Positions 1 to 11,617 of a stretch of DNA of 64,000 nt are shown in pieces. The translations under genes and the position numbers were made by a program. The notes beneath the pieces are model-generated. The model saw nothing but the letters and a program-made list of their open reading frames with translations. It did no database searches and was not told the origin of the DNA. Source of the stretch: Schoenoplectus triqueter (Eukaryota > Streptophyta > Magnoliopsida > Poales > Cyperaceae); contig CAXKVV010000040.1 of NCBI GenBank assembly GCA_964058805.1, positions 496,001 through 560,000 of the forward strand, given 5' to 3'. Position 1 is the first letter of the stretch, and each line of letters starts with the position of its first letter.

Positions 1-476
1 TTATAATTTATAATTAATCTATACAATTTACATTTCAATTTTAATTATTTATATAAATAAAACTTACCTTCGATAGCAAAATCCAATAATTTTTCCGCAC
101 TCGATCTCATCCCGCACGTTCTCGTCCCACATGTTCTCTCTTCTTTCTCTTTCTTCTCTTCCTTCTTTTTCCTTCTCCTCTTCTTCTCTCTTCTATTTCT
201 CTCTCTTCTCTTTCTCTTTTCTTTTTTTTTCTGTTTTTTCTCTCTCTTCAACAGCAAACGCGCAGGGGGAGAGAGCATCTGCGCGTTGTTATATGTAAAG
301 GGTAAATGCGTCCCTCCCAGTGATGCGTTTCATAAAAGACGTCACTGGCAGTGACGCGCTTGCTCTGTTTTAGTGTCAGTGATGCGCTGTCATTCATAGA
401 TTTCTAATTACAGTTTTATCACTCTTATTTTTAATAATATAATTTTTATAATTATTAAATAAAAAAAATCTGAGCA
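1..476. repeat. Foldback repeat, copy 1, with a pyrimidine-rich left part
   Basis: Bases 290-476 contain three to four copies of a CACTGGCAGTGACGC-like motif. They end in an AT-rich arm (about 400-470) that is the reverse complement of the left arm of the copy at 16791-17149. The left part (about 120-250) is a long TCTTC/CTTT pyrimidine tract; the Lys/Glu/Arg-rich reading frame opposite it is a composition artefact. The left border may lie outside the window. The superfamily is not identified. Confidence 0.55.
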
Positions 477-499
477 ATCTGCTATGAACAAACCCATGT

Positions 500-575
500 G
501 GGGGGGGGGGGTTTAAAATGATGTTTTCCCTTCGAATAGCGTTTCTTCTAAAACACTGGTCACTTGGGGGGGGGG
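500..575. repeat. Two long G tracts upstream of the first visible LSF1 exon
   Basis: Uninterrupted G runs lie at 500-511 (12 G) and 566-575 (10 G) in an AT-rich background. They fall in what should be an LSF1 intron. Each run is one of several such tracts in the window. Confidence 0.9.
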
Positions 576-658
576 ATTAAAATGTCTTTGCACCAACTAA
601 AATTATTTTGCAGATATGCTCTCTCTAAATGTGCCAACTTTTTTGTTTCTTTGTGAAG

Positions 659-3600
659 GGAAATGCAGAGAAGTCCAGGATCATCATGGTTGGAGATACA
701 GTAAAACTAGCCAGTGGATCATCAAATGGTAGTTTTGTTGAAATAAAAGACTTGGAAGATACACAGTACTCTTCTATCCCCTTATTTCTTATTTGATCCT
801 ATCTAATTCCTCTAACTGCATACGTTTCCTCGTAAATGTTCAGAAAACTGAAACATTCCATATTAAAATAAGGTTTGGATTCAATTATTTTTGTTTCAGA
901 AATATGATTAATGAAGCCTCAGGCCCGTGTAGCCTTGTGCTAGAAAGACCTTTTACTCCTTTTCCTCTCAATGAGTTGCCCCTGAACGCAGATTATAATA
1001 TGCTATTCAACAAAGGCCGTGTATCTCTTGCTACTTGGAACAATAAGTTTGTACAAGCCTCCTATCTTAGGTCATCTGATGATAAAAATAATAATGAGAA
1101 CCAAGGCCTAAACGGAAACGGAAATGGAAACGGAAACGGAGACAAAAATGGAAGCGGAAAGGTAAATGGAAATGGTAAAGTGGGTTTTGCTATCTTTTCA
1201 CCTCAACTACTTTCACCCAGAGGATGGGCCCAATTATCAAGAGACAGGGACGGGACAATGAGAAGTTCTAAATTGAAAACAGAGATAATTGCTAAGTGGG
1301 CAGAAGAGGAGGCAGTGGAAACCAATTGGTCTTATGGGGGCTTCCCTTTGGAGGAGTATATTAAAGCTCTCGATCGAGGAAAAGATGAGCTGTGTTATAA
1401 CCATTCACGCGGTATGCAGTATAGCAAGGTATGAAGGCATTTCATATTTCTTTTTAGATATATATATTTTTTGGGTACTTATATATTATTAGTACATGTT
1501 CACCAAAGATGGCATACTTACTGGTTCTTCGTTGTGTATATGACCTTTGCTGGTGCTTAAAATGTATATCCCTTCTTATCAAATCCATTTCTATTTGCTG
1601 CTTATCCTGCACAAATAATATACAATTTCTGACCTCATTTATTCTATTTATGTACTTAAAACTTTTCTGTACCAATTAATTGGTCTCCTTTTGACTAAAT
1701 ATTTTGTTGGCTAATTATTTTTTTATTGTAGATTACTGAACAAATATATGTTGGGTCATGCATACAGACAGATAAAGATGTAGAGACCTTGGCTAATGAT
1801 CTGGTATACTTGGTTTTAATGTTATTTCTATTGTTATGGTTTCTGGAAAATTAGTTTTAACAAGATTTTTTATTTGTAGGGAATTACATCCATACTTAAT
1901 TTCCAGAGTGATAGAGAACGTGCCAACTGGGGGATAGATTCGGGTTTGATTAATCAATCTTGTAAAGATTACAATATCCTGATGATTAATTATCCTATTA
2001 GGTTATCTCTCTCTCTCTCTCCAAATTTCAAAATTTGCACTTAATTGTCAGCTGTAAAAATTTGAAGATAAGGTGATCTGTATTTTTTTTTTTCAAAAAA
2101 GAAAGTATATGAACATAAGGATGACTTATTGTACAAATTCCAAGGACCAAACAGTAAGTACCAAAGTTCAGGGACATGAATGAAATTTGCTCATTTTAGT
2201 GACACCTTGTTGCATGCCCCTTTGAAATTCAAAAAATGAGTATCATATTTTTATAACTATAAATTTCCATTTGAGACTAAAAGGCTTTGTTGTTGTATAA
2301 ATTTCTATTTTTCAGGGAGATTGACTCGGCAGATCTGAGAAAGAAGTTACCCTTCTGTGTTGGGCTTTTATTGAGACTCCTCAGAAAAAATTACAAAATT
2401 TATGTAACTTGCACCTCTGGCTTTGACCGATCTCCTACATGTATAATTGCATACTTGCACTGGATTCAAGACACAGCTCTTCATGCAGCTTTTAATTTTG
2501 TTACTGGGCCACATGTTTCTCAACCTAGCAGGTGTAATCAGTATCTCAGTTTTCTGTTTATTTTCTTTTAAGGAATTATACATGCTTGGTAAAGCATCAA
2601 AATATTATGCTTATCCTTGCAAATCAAAATATTTTATTATACATACACCTGTTCAAAATAAGTGGAGAAGGAAAGGGCACAGGGATGGACATGCTTATGT
2701 TCTTTTTTTTTGTGTCAGTATTGTTGGTAGTGATTATTTTGTTTGTTTTTTGTCCTATCCATATGTTGATATTTAATCAGCAAATCACCTGAAAAACTAC
2801 CAAAATTTTTCATTAAAGAAATGGAGAAGAGAAAATCAACAGAATAAAGCAAAATCAAATACACTCTGGATACATACCTTCAACAACCTACTAGTACTAA
2901 AATCTGGTAAATCATCCTGTGAGTTTTATTTGGGTTTATGTTGATGAGTGAACATTTTCTGAATGCAGAGTTGCAATAGTATCAGCCACATGGGACCTGA
3001 TAGCCATGGCTGAAATGAAAAATCGGGAGGGACCCCCCACTCATTCTGTTACTTTTGTCTGGAACAACAGTCGCGAGGTAGTTAAATAATTTTATTATGT
3101 TTACCTTATGAAGTTCTATTGTGAATTTAATACAGAATTTTACCAATACAAGATTACCTACTAAAAATAAAATGCATGTTTAATTTACAATTACAACTAT
3201 TAAGGCTATTTGGTACTGTAAGAGTTGTACAATGTGCCCATCTTCACTGACATAATGTAATGCTTTATGATTATCTTTGAAAGAAATTCTTATCCATGAA
3301 AACATGGTACAAATTTACTCATTATGCAGTTGAGCTATTGTTTAAAAAGTACTGTCCCATGGAAATTCTTAGCAAACTTGTGTGCACTAGTGTATCAAGC
3401 TGTTGTGTTTCGGGGGTGGGAGGGATTGGTTTTGTACCAGTGATATAGAATCATTGATTGATACAAAGCAGTTGAAGAATTATTGTGCTGAATTTCATAC
3501 ATCTACAGGGAGAGGAGGTTCTTTTGATAGGAGATTTCACAAATAACTGGAAGGATAAAATTCCACTCACACATAAAGGTGGGACCTGTTACGAGGCTGA

Positions 3601-4052
3601 AGTCAGACTACGACATGGAAAGTATGACTCAATTGCCATTCTTCCTTTTGTAAAGTTAGTGTGTAGTTGTGTCCAAGTCTTATATGAATATTTTCCTCAG
3701 GTACTACTACAAGTTTATAGTAGGTGGCCAGTGGAGGCACTCGAGCTCATTGCCAGCAGAGCATGACGAGCGTGGCAACGTAAATAATGTTATTAGGGTT
3801 GGTGATATTGCCCAAATACGTCCCTCCCCTGCCCACCTTCACATAACTGTACGTGTTCATCTTTGGTTCTATTTTACAAGTTTTCAGATGAGAGGCAATA
3901 TTGTATATCTTTTTTAATTCGACATGTTTCAGGATCCGACACCAGTTAAGGTAATAGAGAGGCCACTGACAGAGGATGAGAGGTTTTTACTAGCTTTTGC
4001 GGCACGACGGATGGCCTTTGCCATTTGTCCCCTCAGATTATGCCCTAAATAG
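659..4052 (+). CDS. LSF1: LSF1 (LIKE SEX FOUR 1), phosphoglucan-phosphatase-like starch protein; 5' exon missing
   Basis: Nine exons are visible: 659-765, 900-1428, 1732-1803, 1880-2001, 2316-2531, 2969-3077, 3509-3621, 3701-3848 and 3933-4052 (stop TAG). They join in one frame to 511 residues. In order they encode the end of a PDZ-like domain (IIMVGDTVKLASGSSNGSFV, then LVLERPF), a long linker, a dual-specificity phosphatase domain (YVGSCIQT to the CTSGFDRSPT loop, which keeps C-x5-R) and a CBM48 carbohydrate-binding module (EEVLLIGDFTNNW to YYYKFIVGGQWRH). The C-terminus AICPLRLCPK is typical of LSF1. The family acts at the starch granule in chloroplasts and is thought to be a scaffold for beta-amylases rather than an active phosphatase. 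The transit peptide and the start of the PDZ domain must be in an upstream exon outside the window. A Gly/Asn tract encoded near 1108-1180 looks like a local expansion. Confidence 0.94.
2005..2022. repeat. (CT)n microsatellite in an LSF1 intron
   Basis: A run of CT dinucleotides directly follows the donor site of the exon that ends at 2001. Confidence 0.85.
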
Positions 4053-4914
4053 CAGCTCTCTTTCCCTCTCTCTGAAGCAAGAGAATTTGCATGGGTTAAA
4101 GCACAAGTATAGCTATAGGAACGTACGTGTCCTTGAGAAGAAAGCCTTAAAAAGTTGAGCAATAGTTTTTCTTGTTTTATTACTGTTATTTGTAAGTTAA
4201 GAGCATGTTTCTAGTTCTGTGATTATGGAAATAATGTTGCAAAAACGGGCTTTTCTTCAGGAGAAATAGAAAGTAATTTTGTAATACGAGCTGATCGTTA
4301 GAAGGTACACAGGTATAAGAATTGTGTCAGTTAATATCAATGTGAACATGTCAATATGTTTGCGTGTTTATACAATGATCAAGAATGTATCATCGTTAGA
4401 AGGTACATCTTTGTCTTTGCCAGTATCTCGACCAGTTTCAAGACACTTGAGACTTGATAGAAGGGAAAAGGACCTTTGGGGTGGATAATGGGTTTTAACC
4501 TTGCCACTTTCTAAAAACGGGTTCAGTTTTGTCAATGCAGATCCGTCAGAAGCCACCACGCACCGAAATCCAGGCGGAGTGACTGCACCTGTCAGGGCAA
4601 CTACACTTTCAGTGCCAAATCTGCTCCTAACCTCTTTAGCAGCAGCTCCAGTTTTCCTGTTCTTGCAGTTGCTGCTGTTAGCAGTGAGTCAGTGACATGC
4701 ATAGTTTATGCTGTATAGCATTTATTGTTTTGGGATATACTCGGCCAATGAACCATATTGCTTTGGGACTTCCAATGCCTTCTGTATCTCCATAAACTTC
4801 GTTTCCTTCTTTGAGGCTTTTTACTTGGCTACCCACCTTGACAACTGTACTGGCCACATCATCCTGGTACTGTCTACTGATATGAATTATTATCAGTGTA
4901 ATTGCTTTGATTAT
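4053..4914. other. 3' flank of LSF1, no gene seen
   Basis: This stretch includes the LSF1 3' untranslated region and AT-rich sequence. Short reading frames at 4501-4926 have no family resemblance and no splice context. Confidence 0.5.
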
Positions 4915-4925
4915 ATATATATATA

Positions 4926-5370
4926 GAGTAAATATATCATGAATTTAAACTCACAGAAGTCTATATATCGTGAGTTTAAGCTCACAGAGATCTTCCGTGA
5001 GCTTAAGTAAAAAAATAATTCAAATCATCTTAATTTATCATTCTCATTAAATTCTTTATATGAAAATCTCGTGAGAAGTAAAAATTTGGAGTGTTTTTAG
5101 CTTTTTAAGTCATGGTTTCTAATTTATGAAAATTAGCTCTAAAAATAATAATAAAATATTTAATGTTTGAACATCATTTTTAAAATTCAAAAAATGATGG
5201 CTTAAAAAAACTCAAAACACTTCAAATTTTTGCATCCCACGAGATTTTCATATAAAGAATTTAATGAGCATGATAAATTAAAATTTAGAGATGATTTAAT
5301 GTACTTTTAAGTTAAGTTTACGGAAGATCTTCATGAGTTTAAGCTCACGGTATCTTTACTCTCTCTCTCT
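4926..5370. mobile_element. Foldback MITE-like element 1 of a three-element cluster
   Basis: The left end (AGAGTAAA followed by a TGA-TTTAAACTCA-like stretch) is the reverse complement of the right end, which closes in TATCTTTACTCTCTCTCTCT. The arms continue inward through CATTAAATTCTTTATATGAA and its complement, so nearly the whole element folds on itself. It has no coding capacity. Confidence 0.7.
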
Positions 5371-5682
5371 CCAAATTTTAATTTATCTTGTTCATTAAAT
5401 TTTTTATATGAAAATCTTATGGGATGTAAAAATTTGGAGTGTTTCGAGTTTTTTAAGTCATCATTTTTTATTTTTAAAAATGATATTCAAACATTAAATA
5501 TTTTATTATTTCTTTAGAGTTGATTTTTAAAAATTAAAAATCATGACTTAAAGCTCAAAACATTTTAAATTTTTGCATTCCACAAGATTTTCATATAAAA
5601 GATTTAATGAGGATGATAAATTAAAATTTGGAGACGATTTGATATGTTTTTGGAGTTAAGTTCACAGTATTTTTACTCTCTC
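5371..5682. mobile_element. Foldback MITE-like element 2, left end missing
   Basis: The same inner arms as its two neighbours are present (TTATATGAAAATCTTATGGG and the complementary inner segment near 5576-5600). The right end is TTTTTACTCTCTCTATATAT. The left terminal repeat is absent, so this copy appears truncated at its junction with element 1. Confidence 0.6.
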
Positions 5683-5690
5683 TATATATA

Positions 5691-6060
5691 GAGAGAGTAA
5701 AAATACTGTGAGTTTAACTCAAAAAGCATATCAAATCGTCTCAAAATTTTAATTTATTATGCTCATTAAACTTTTTATATGAAAATCTTATGGGATACAA
5801 AAATTTGGAGTGTTTTGAACTTTTTAAGTCACAGTTTTTAATTTTTTAAAATGATATTCAAGTATTTAATATATTAATTTTATTTTTAGAGTTGATTTTT
5901 CAAAAATTAAAATCCATGACTTGAAAAGCTCAAAAACACTCTAAATTTTTGCATCCTATGAGATTTTCATATAAAGAATTTAATGAAAATGATAAATTAA
6001 AATTTGAGATGATTTGATGTACTTTTTGAGTTAAGCTTACAGTATCTTTACTCTCTCTCT
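5691..6060. mobile_element. Foldback MITE-like element 3, complete
   Basis: The left end GAGAGAGTAAAAATACTGTG pairs with the right end CAGTATCTTTACTCTCTCTC, and the terminal inverted repeat extends for about 50 bp with few mismatches. TATATA flanks both sides, which fits a TA target. The interior is AT-rich and non-coding. Confidence 0.75.
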
Positions 6061-8492
6061 ATATATTAAGATTATGGTGTTTTGTGATGTACAAAATCTA
6101 TCGTGCTTTGTATTTGATATCTTTAATTTGAAAATCCAAATGATTAATTCAAACCACTGAATATAATCATCATATTAAAATATTTATATTTTTTTGATAT
6201 GGTGCTTGATGTCCACATATCCAAATATCCAATTATTTTGTCTATACTCATGGTCGTATGAGTTGTTGCCTTCCTTCCCTTCTATCGTTTCCATTGAATT
6301 GAATTGAATGACATATTTACCATTGTACTAAGGTAAGTTCAGAACTCAGAAGACTTCATGAGCTTTGGGCCAGGTCTCCGTTCATTACAGTTTACAGACA
6401 AAGACAAGAGCGCATTTGATTTGGTATGCTTGCGGTAGAAGCCCATTTTTTAATTTAATAATTTATAAGAGAAACGATACTACTTTTTCCTTATTTTCTT
6501 TATGTATTTTGGGAAAAATAATTGAGTACAATATATAATTAAAAATTAAAATTTACATGAAAGTGAGTTTATTAGTACAATTTTATGAACATTAAATTTA
6601 ATTAGGGTGTTGTAAAATTATAATTAGATTTGGAATCATTAATTTCATACTTTTATTTCCAGACAAGTCCTCTATAATTTATACTTTCTATTGGAAAAAA
6701 AATCTACATGTTATTTTTTGTACCTAAAATTATATTACTAAAAAAACTTATGAGATTATTTTTATCTTAAGGATTTTGAATTATTGCTCCCACCAAAGTT
6801 TGAATACAAGCATAAAATCATATTAAAAAAAAATTGCAAAGTGATTGCTATATTACATGCAAAACACAACATCAAATTATGATATTTACTTATTTCTATT
6901 GACAACAAAATAGTCGAATTTCCTATGAGTTTCTTTCTTTTATCCCACAGATTCTCTTTCTTTCTTTCTCTAATTTCTTTAATTGGACTCAGATTCACTA
7001 ATTTAGGGAGGTCATCATTCTAGTTAATGTCATTTTTTAATTTTCAGAACCAAAAATTGGGGGACCTGGTGTTGTCAGAAGTTACAAAATTGATAAAGAT
7101 GAAACATAAATAGTCATAGAGACCAGCCTTAAAAAGTAAACAGGTTGTCTGTTGAGATTTCAGAGCTCAAGCCAGTTTCACTGTCTGATTACATCAATGT
7201 CTTCTGCTTGAATGGAGAAAAGCTATAAGCATCCGTCTTCTTCTTCTTTTGATCTTTGCCTTACCTAATCTCCCGACCAACTCTGTTATTCATGTACTGT
7301 TGGTCTATTTTTTTTTCATGGGAATTTGACTTCTGAGCCTGGATCAGTGAACCATGGCATGCAAGATATTTGGTGTACTTCTTATCAATAGATTACGTAA
7401 TTGAATGTTGAGCAATAGAGATTGGACACATCCAGTCCCACTAATAATGGAGAACATTTCACCTAGAGGGAACGTTCTTACCAGAAAAACTCTGAAAGTG
7501 CATCCGCTGGAAGCATCTCTACCAGTCACATATAACATATTAACAACAATCCAAAGAAGTACCATAGTTGCTGGAGTGATGAGTATAGGATCAGTCCATT
7601 AGAGTTGGGTTTTAAAATACAATACAATTCAAAAGAATTACAAGTTCTCTTTGCTTTGTCAGGCCTTTTTGTGTAGTTTTGATGTCAGGCACTGTAAAGC
7701 ATGTACTCAATATACCATCATATTTATATTTGATAATATATGTAATCTTGTAAGAGGCTGAAAAGAAATCGGGCAGAATTCTGCTCTGCAATGCACAAGG
7801 ATGTTGTTGCCATTTATTAAAAAAATAAATAAATTATGTATTACACGATTTTAACTGCTTGTTAAGCTTGCTGCTCCTAACAATTTGTGCTACGAAAACT
7901 GACAAATTGATGACTTGAAAGTCAAAATCACCGCCTACAAGAAGTCTCAGAGATGGAAAACATAATCAAATCACAAAATCTGATCAAATCAAGAGAAGAG
8001 ACGGCCAACGAAGAAAAATGCATTGGGGTAACTCATTCGATCAAAATTTTTTTTTTGGGGGTAACTCATGCCACATCTACAGTCTTTATCAGCATTTATG
8101 TACTAGCATAACTAACATTCTCTTGTATCCTTATCTAAATCAACCCATGGGTCAACAACATTTTTACAAGATGGGAAAAGATAGGAAATATGAATCTGTC
8201 CAGTATGCATAGATGCATATCAAAGTTGATAACGAAGAGAGCTTCCATTTGCTTCACCCCTCAATCCCTTGAGGTTAGAATTAAATGCTTGCTTTATCTT
8301 CTTAAACTTTTGAATGGTTGCTTTATCTAATGTTCTTCACCAATTCTGCCAAACACACACAAACTACTGAAATAGAACTTGAAGAAATTGTCAATTACTG
8401 CAGATCACTCAATCAAAATATTATCCTTAAAACTTCCCAATTTATGCACATTTTACATCTCCAGCAGTTCAGCCAGAGAGGCTAACACAGCA
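6061..8492. other. Intergenic stretch between LSF1 and the SUVH gene, no gene seen
   Basis: Short frames near 7344-7602, 8018-8212 and 8379-8771 show no recognisable family; the last is antisense to the SUVH 3' end. The distal part, from about 7700 to 8492, is probably 3' untranslated or terminator sequence of the minus-strand SUVH gene. Confidence 0.45.
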
Positions 8493-11400
8493 TCAGTAAA
8501 GCCTGCCATCACACTCCAAAGATCCGCAGTAGCATTTTTTAATCTTCTCATTCCCCTGCGAGTCACGCACCTGCCCGATGCTGTAGTTGTAATGGTATGT
8601 CAGCTCTTGCAGCGGCGATATGTTCTCTGCTGCAAAGAACATTATGTGCGGCATCCTCCTGTCATCATGATCGAACAACACATTCTGTGCGTACAGATTT
8701 GGAGAGCAGCAGTGGTTTATGAACCGGCCCACATTCCCCATCTCTGCCGCATCAATAGTGAGCCCCTCTGATGCGCTGGCTCCGTTTTCTGCAGCACATG
8801 CCAACCTGATGCCAGGGACAAGGCTTGGCAGCCCCTCCCAGAGGGCCGCGTCATCGTAGTTGTGACCAATGTCGAACAAGTACTCATCATTGCTTCTCCT
8901 ATCGGCCTCCTCATCCCGCAAAAGCTCCCCTACATACTCGCAAACAAAACTGCCTGATGGAATGGAGCTCAGAGAACGCACTCCCCAGCCTCGATTTTCG
9001 GTCTTGAATATCTCCAGAGGGATCTTGATCCCGGTCTGACTAACCCTGTTGTGACACGAAGGTGGGCAGCGGCACGATGGCCCGCACTCGTATATCAGTT
9101 GCTTTGCTTGAACAATGGCACCATTGAAATTGAATGGGATCTCGCCTCCATTCTTCAGGGCGCACAAGCACCTCTTCGAACTGGTGCATTTGCCAGAGCA
9201 GTCACAACCGTTAGGAGCATTCTTCTCGTACCAGGATGGGTAAATCATACTTGTGATGTACTTGAATGTCGGTGGCTTTTCATCATCAATGGTATTAATG
9301 GCACATATTGGTATTTGTTCCTTCCCTTGAGAGATATCTGGCACACAAAGACCCTCTCTAACTTTTGATTTCTTAGTCTTGGTAGCGAGATGGAGGCCAA
9401 GCTCGGATTGACCTGGCATCCTTCTCAGCTTGTATCTGAAAACCTGCACTTTATACTCCTGCCCGTCAATCTTGTACGTCTCAGTTTCCGGCTTGAATTC
9501 CTCAACCATATAAAGGCCGTCGTATATGAATGTCATCACCACCTTGTTGGTATCACTGGTATTCAACCCGTGAATAACCCGCACCGGCATTTTCATATCC
9601 ATGCTGTTCTTAAGTGCAAGATTACCCTTCTCAAGTTTTTGGTCTTCTGGTTTAGTCCTTTGGCCTTTCCTGCCAGTTGGCTTTCCACCAGAGCCAGTGT
9701 AATTAAGCACATCGGAGCCTTCCATGCCATCAGAGTACCCACCTGATGCAACAATACTGATTGCCACAGGGACACCATTGATTTTGGTCCAGTCAATGCC
9801 ACTCTGAAGAGGCCGGTGAAGACCGACCAAATGAAGCTCCACTCGGTAGCGAAATTCATCTCCCACTTCCACACCATGTAGATGGCCCACGGCAGGATTA
9901 CCAAGGCCAATGTACTCACTAGACTTCTTAACAATGTCCGCAGCTTTGAGATCAATCCGGTTGCTACCCTTTGGTTTGGACTGAGACCCAGTTTCATCGT
10001 TCTGTGGTTGTTTACCAGACCCAGATTCCTCCTTCCGTAATAGCACTCGACATACAACTTGAAACAGACGGAGAATTTTTTTCACTTTACTACGTGCACT
10101 AGACAGTCTCTCACCATCAGACGGAGCTACTGGGAGTAAGTTCAGAGTCATCAGATTAGGTCGCTGTGTGCTTGGGCTATCATCTTTAATGGGTCGGATG
10201 CTCTTCTTGGCAACTCTTCTTCCTTTCTTCTTTGTTTTACCTTCCGTACGGAAGGGTTCTGAGGGACCCGCAACCAACATTTTGGTGCAGACATCAGGGT
10301 GCATTTGACATAGTACAATTGCCTCACTGGTGCAGAGATCCATCGCGGCGTCTTCATCATTGCTTATTTGGAATGGAACAAGCCAGGTGTCTTTCTCAGG
10401 TCCAATTGCATCACCGTCGCGCTTTCTTCCCGATTTTGGACTCACATTCTTTTTCGCTACAATCTTCTTTCTTAAGACTTTTTTCTCCTTTCCTTTTGAA
10501 CTTACAATCTTATCCATTTGTGGCACACTCTCTGAAAAGACAGGGATCTCTTTTGATTGCCGAGTTTCTATATTAACACCTATCTCAGCATCTGGCCTAC
10601 CATCATTGCTCGTGGCAATTTGTTCTGGTTTTGGTTGCTTTTTCTCCTTGATCTTCATTGCCTTTTCAGACAAACCCTCAATATTTGGTTTCTGAATTGT
10701 AGCACCTCCAGCAACATCAGGTTCAGCAGTGGCGCCATTTACCAGTGGTTCCTCTTCAGTTGTAACAAGTTCACCAGGATTAAGTTCAGCTATTTCAGAA
10801 TTCTCCATGGACTCTTCTTTCTTATGAACTAGAAATTCTTGAAACTTTGATTGGGAAACATCATCAGGAGCACTTTGCACACTCGCCTGGAGCACACCAT
10901 CTGCATTACCACCCTCCAAGGAAGCATAATTATCATCGTCCTGAATTGGCACACCAACTTCACGAGACATGTGATCATCCAAATTCTGTTTCTGATTCTG
11001 ATTCTGGTTCTCGGTATGATTGTTCTGGCGGTTAATTTTGTGAGAGGTTTGAGTTTGAAGGGGACGATCAATTAAACCAAGGCAAAAATCAGGATCTCTG
11101 CCGCAACCGGGTGGATAGCGACGGGTTGCGGAGACGGATCTTCTCTTGGGTGGGGGGAAAACCTTGGAGTTCATCCATCTCTTGTTAGTAAAACAGCCCG
11201 TGTGGTTGTCGTTGTCGTTTTGATGGGTGTGAGGCGATATATCTCCGTTTGGTGCGTCCACAATAGACTCTCCATTGCGGAATTTGCCCTCAGGAGGAGG
11301 AGGAGGGGGAGGGGGAGGATTCGCAGCGCTGGAAGGAGAAAGAGGGTTGTGAGGAGAATCAGAAGCAAGAGCGGTATCATCCTTACCAGCAGAGCGAGCA

Positions 11401-11579
11401 GCGGTAGCGGTGAGACTAACCGGTGATGAGCAGGAGGGAGGCTGGACGGAGGGCGGGGGAGAGGGAGAGCGGCCGCAGCCAGGGGGCCAGCGACGCACAG
11501 CGGAGACGCGGCGAGGCTTGAGATTACGCGCCGAGGGGGCCTGGGAGATTCGACGCACAGCCTCCGCCTGAGCCTCCAT
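8493..11579 (-). CDS. SUVH6: SUVH5/6-clade histone H3 lysine-9 methyltransferase (SRA-preSET-SET)
   Basis: A single uninterrupted frame of 1028 codons runs from ATG at 11579 to the stop at 8493. The first 550 residues are disordered and basic and carry two copies of an RR.VSA.RR.PPGCGR motif (about residues 23-37 and 155-170); the single PPGCG motif is a SUVH5/6 hallmark. Then follow an SRA/YDG domain (about 555-715, GVEVGDEFRYRVEL, ASGGYSDGMEGSDVLNYTG), a Cys-rich pre-SET (about 790-835, CDCSGKC and CGPSCRCPPSC), a SET domain (about 845-1000, ENRGWGVRS, FINHCCSPN, ELTYHYNY) and post-SET Cys (CYCGSLEC) at the extreme C-terminus. SRA binds methylated DNA and SET writes H3K9 methylation, the loop that maintains CHG methylation. 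Intronless structure is usual for this clade. It is longer than the roughly 790-residue Arabidopsis SUVH5/6 because of the N-terminal region. SUVH5 versus SUVH6 cannot be separated by eye. Confidence 0.96.
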   Translation of the reverse strand: MEAQAEAVRRISQAPSARNLKPRRVSAVRRWPPGCGRSPSPPPSVQPPSCSSPVSLTATAARSAGKDDTALASDSPHNPLSPSSAANPPPPPPPPPEGKFRNGESIVDAPNGDISPHTHQNDNDNHTGCFTNKRWMNSKVFPPPKRRSVSATRRYPPGCGRDPDFCLGLIDRPLQTQTSHKINRQNNHTENQNQNQKQNLDDHMSREVGVPIQDDDNYASLEGGNADGVLQASVQSAPDDVSQSKFQEFLVHKKEESMENSEIAELNPGELVTTEEEPLVNGATAEPDVAGGATIQKPNIEGLSEKAMKIKEKKQPKPEQIATSNDGRPDAEIGVNIETRQSKEIPVFSESVPQMDKIVSSKGKEKKVLRKKIVAKKNVSPKSGRKRDGDAIGPEKDTWLVPFQISNDEDAAMDLCTSEAIVLCQMHPDVCTKMLVAGPSEPFRTEGKTKKKGRRVAKKSIRPIKDDSPSTQRPNLMTLNLLPVAPSDGERLSSARSKVKKILRLFQVVCRVLLRKEESGSGKQPQNDETGSQSKPKGSNRIDLKAADIVKKSSEYIGLGNPAVGHLHGVEVGDEFRYRVELHLVGLHRPLQSGIDWTKINGVPVAISIVASGGYSDGMEGSDVLNYTGSGGKPTGRKGQRTKPEDQKLEKGNLALKNSMDMKMPVRVIHGLNTSDTNKVVMTFIYDGLYMVEEFKPETETYKIDGQEYKVQVFRYKLRRMPGQSELGLHLATKTKKSKVREGLCVPDISQGKEQIPICAINTIDDEKPPTFKYITSMIYPSWYEKNAPNGCDCSGKCTSSKRCLCALKNGGEIPFNFNGAIVQAKQLIYECGPSCRCPPSCHNRVSQTGIKIPLEIFKTENRGWGVRSLSSIPSGSFVCEYVGELLRDEEADRRSNDEYLFDIGHNYDDAALWEGLPSLVPGIRLACAAENGASASEGLTIDAAEMGNVGRFINHCCSPNLYAQNVLFDHDDRRMPHIMFFAAENISPLQELTYHYNYSIGQVRDSQGNEKIKKCYCGSLECDGRLY

Positions 11580-11617
11580 CTCAGTTCTCAGTTCTCAGTT
11601 CTCAGTTCTCAGTTGTC
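11580..11617. repeat. (CTCAGTT)n tandem repeat in the SUVH 5' leader
   Basis: Five near-perfect TCAGTTC units directly abut the SUVH start codon on its upstream side. A purine-rich stretch (GAGAGGAGAGGAGAGG) follows at about 11695-11726. Confidence 0.85.

Noticed and set aside
45..278. Lys/Glu/Arg-rich minus-strand frame
   Set aside because: Produced by a TCTTC pyrimidine tract; composition artefact.
7344..7602. Overlapping 65-73 residue frames on both strands near 7.4 kb
   Set aside because: No family resemblance, no splice signals and no codon pattern distinct from surrounding sequence.
8493..11426. Several long frames antisense or out of frame within the SUVH gene
   Set aside because: They lie wholly inside the intact 1028-codon SUVH frame and have no recognisable domains.
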